Positions 51,065 to 51,990 of a stretch of DNA of 51,990 nucleotides are shown here, in pieces. The translations under genes and the position numbers were made by a program. The stretch spans positions 1 through 51,990 of the forward strand of contig NZ_QUZH01000018.1 in assembly GCF_009761675.1 (NCBI RefSeq). The letters are read 5' to 3'. Source of the DNA: Bhargavaea sp. CC-171006 (lineage in GTDB: Bacteria; Bacillota; Bacilli; Bacillales_A; Planococcaceae). The notes under the pieces were generated by a model that saw only the letters and a program-made list of their open reading frames with translations, searched no databases and was not told the origin of the DNA. The stretch's first letter is position 1; the number at the start of each line of letters is the position of its first letter.

Positions 51065-51946
51065 TTGATTGAAGAAGTGATCCGGACGTTTGGGCTCAAG
51101 AGAGCCGTCGCCTATCTATGCAGGGTCGCGGGAGTCCGCCGTCAGGGTTACTATGAATGGCTGATCCGCCGTGATTCACGCGACCTCCGTGCGGAGGCGG
51201 ATTATGAGGATGCCCTTCTACTGATCGAGATCCAGGAACGGAAGAAAGGGAAAGCAGGATACCGCACCCTACATATGATTTTGAGGAATGAATATGGCGT
51301 AGTCATGAACCACAAGAAAATCCTTCGCCTCACTGGCCTCTTCGGCCTTCATGCCAGAATCCGGAGAGCCCATCCCTACAGGAAGATGGCGAAGGCGACG
51401 CAGGAACACCGTACGGTGTCTAATCACCTGAATCGTGAGTTCCAACAGGATGAGCCGGGCAAGGTCCTCCTGACTGATATTACCTATCTGTATCACGGCA
51501 AAGGCCAGCCAGCCTACCTTTCCACGATAAAGGATGCGGCGACCAAGGAAATCCTCGTCCATGAACTGACGACCAGCCTTTCCATGCCAATCGTCTACCG
51601 GACGCTGGACAAGCTTGAAGGAGCTCTTGGAGAGAATCTTCATCCGGAAATCGTCCTTCATTCAGACCAAGGGTTCCACTACACCCATCCCGAGTATCAG
51701 AAACGCATCAAGGACCTGAACATCAAACAATCAATGTCCCGAAAGGGAAATTGTTGGGACAATGCGCCGATGGAATCCTTCTTCGGTCATATGAAAGATG
51801 AAATTGACTACAGGCAATGCCAAACCTTCGATGAGCTCAAACTACTGGTGGATGAGTATGTTTACGAGTACAACAACCACCGATATCAATGGAATCTAAA
51901 AAAGATGACTCCGGCACAATACCGGAGTCATCTCATCGCCGCATAA
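51065..51946 (+). CDS. IS3-family transposase OrfB (DDE integrase core)
   Basis: This is the catalytic subunit, 293 residues from a TTG at 51065, but the frame is open back to the frameshift site at 51005 and it is probably made as OrfAB. It has an N-terminal HTH_21-like part (VAGVRRQGYYEWL; KGKAGYRTLHMIL) and an rve core with D in LLTDITYLYHG, D in LHSDQGFHYT and E in APMESFFGHMKDE. It ends 44 bases before the right terminus. Confidence 0.93.
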   Translation: MIEEVIRTFGLKRAVAYLCRVAGVRRQGYYEWLIRRDSRDLRAEADYEDALLLIEIQERKKGKAGYRTLHMILRNEYGVVMNHKKILRLTGLFGLHARIRRAHPYRKMAKATQEHRTVSNHLNREFQQDEPGKVLLTDITYLYHGKGQPAYLSTIKDAATKEILVHELTTSLSMPIVYRTLDKLEGALGENLHPEIVLHSDQGFHYTHPEYQKRIKDLNIKQSMSRKGNCWDNAPMESFFGHMKDEIDYRQCQTFDELKLLVDEYVYEYNNHRYQWNLKKMTPAQYRSHLIAA

Positions 51947-51990
51947 GCAGGGTCTTTTATTAAGCTGTCCGCTTTATAGGGTTCGGTTCA

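Larger units (their letters stand above)
50509..51990 (+). mobile_element. Second IS3-family insertion sequence, complete
   Basis: Its left end TGAACTGAACCCC... and the reverse complement of its right end TGAACCGAACCCT... match over about 34 bases with interruptions (a further shared block is GCGGACA/ACGGACA), and both ends are 5'-TG/CA-3'. orfA and orfB are linked by a phased A_AAA_AAG heptamer (50999-51005), and the -1 frame is open into orfB. The DDE triad is complete. The sequence differs from the IS at 1-1670, so the two are not copies of one element, although they point the same way. The right target flank is outside the window. Confidence 0.93.

Noticed and set aside
1-51990. Composite transposon formed by the two flanking IS3 elements
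   Set aside because: The elements have different terminal sequences and different transposases, so they cannot act as a matched pair; the 50 kb between them also has ordinary chromosomal genes.
1-51990. tRNA, rRNA, CRISPR array or replication origin
   Set aside because: No tRNA-like cloverleaf words, no rRNA sequence, no regularly spaced repeat array and no DnaA-box cluster were noticed.

Overview
The window reads as chromosome of a low-to-mid GC Gram-positive bacterium of the order Bacillales, most likely Planococcaceae-like (inference). Supporting evidence: strong AGGAGG-type ribosome sites, TTG/GTG starts, a TasA/SipW matrix locus, LPXTG pilins with class C sortases, an LCP protein, a CpsB/CpsD/CapA tyrosine-kinase module and VanZ and DUF2188 proteins. 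No tRNA, rRNA or CRISPR was seen. The window is framed by two different, apparently intact IS3-family elements in the same orientation (1-1670 and 50509-51990). Each has inverted termini and an A_AAA_AAG frameshift site.

Left part (1.7-17.9 kb): metabolism and odds and ends. A sigma-54 activator (2106-3467, minus) diverges from a proline racemase-family enzyme, proline dehydrogenase and a BrnQ-type transporter. These follow a textbook -24/-12 promoter with an upstream palindrome. A second, minus-strand locus holds another sigma-54-type activator with an altered GAFPGA loop, an AtuA-family protein, its small AtuA-related partner, a CitMHS transporter and a coupled 42-residue Cys-rich ORF. Then come a diguanylate cyclase, a hypothetical protein, a pyridoxamine-phosphate-oxidase-like protein, a VanZ-like protein, a DUF6241-like lipoprotein-sized protein and a MacB-like ABC exporter pair.

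Middle (17.9-39.4 kb): a long minus-strand exopolysaccharide cluster. It starts with chain-length, kinase and phosphatase regulators (CapA/CpsD/CpsB). It continues with a PglF/EpsC-type dehydratase, an AT-rich Wzy-acyltransferase-Wzx core, a bi-domain oxidoreductase, a heparinase II/III-fold protein and a WbuB-like glycosyltransferase. It ends with WecC, EpsL/M/N and WecB. The enzymes predict a polymer started on a bacillosamine-type sugar and containing ManNAcA. A divergent SGNH-like protein, a second O-antigen-ligase-like protein and an LCP attachment enzyme sit next to it.

Right part (39.4-50.5 kb): surface fibres. A duplicated intergenic block surrounds a small membrane protein. Next come two class C sortases with two LPXTG pilins, a DUF2188 protein, a tasA / tapA-like / sipW locus in non-subtilis order, and a divergent LuxR-type regulator with a degenerate receiver domain. 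The second IS cuts through a hairpin behind that regulator. Overall, about 33 kb groups polysaccharide, pili and amyloid fibre genes into one cell-surface/biofilm region.
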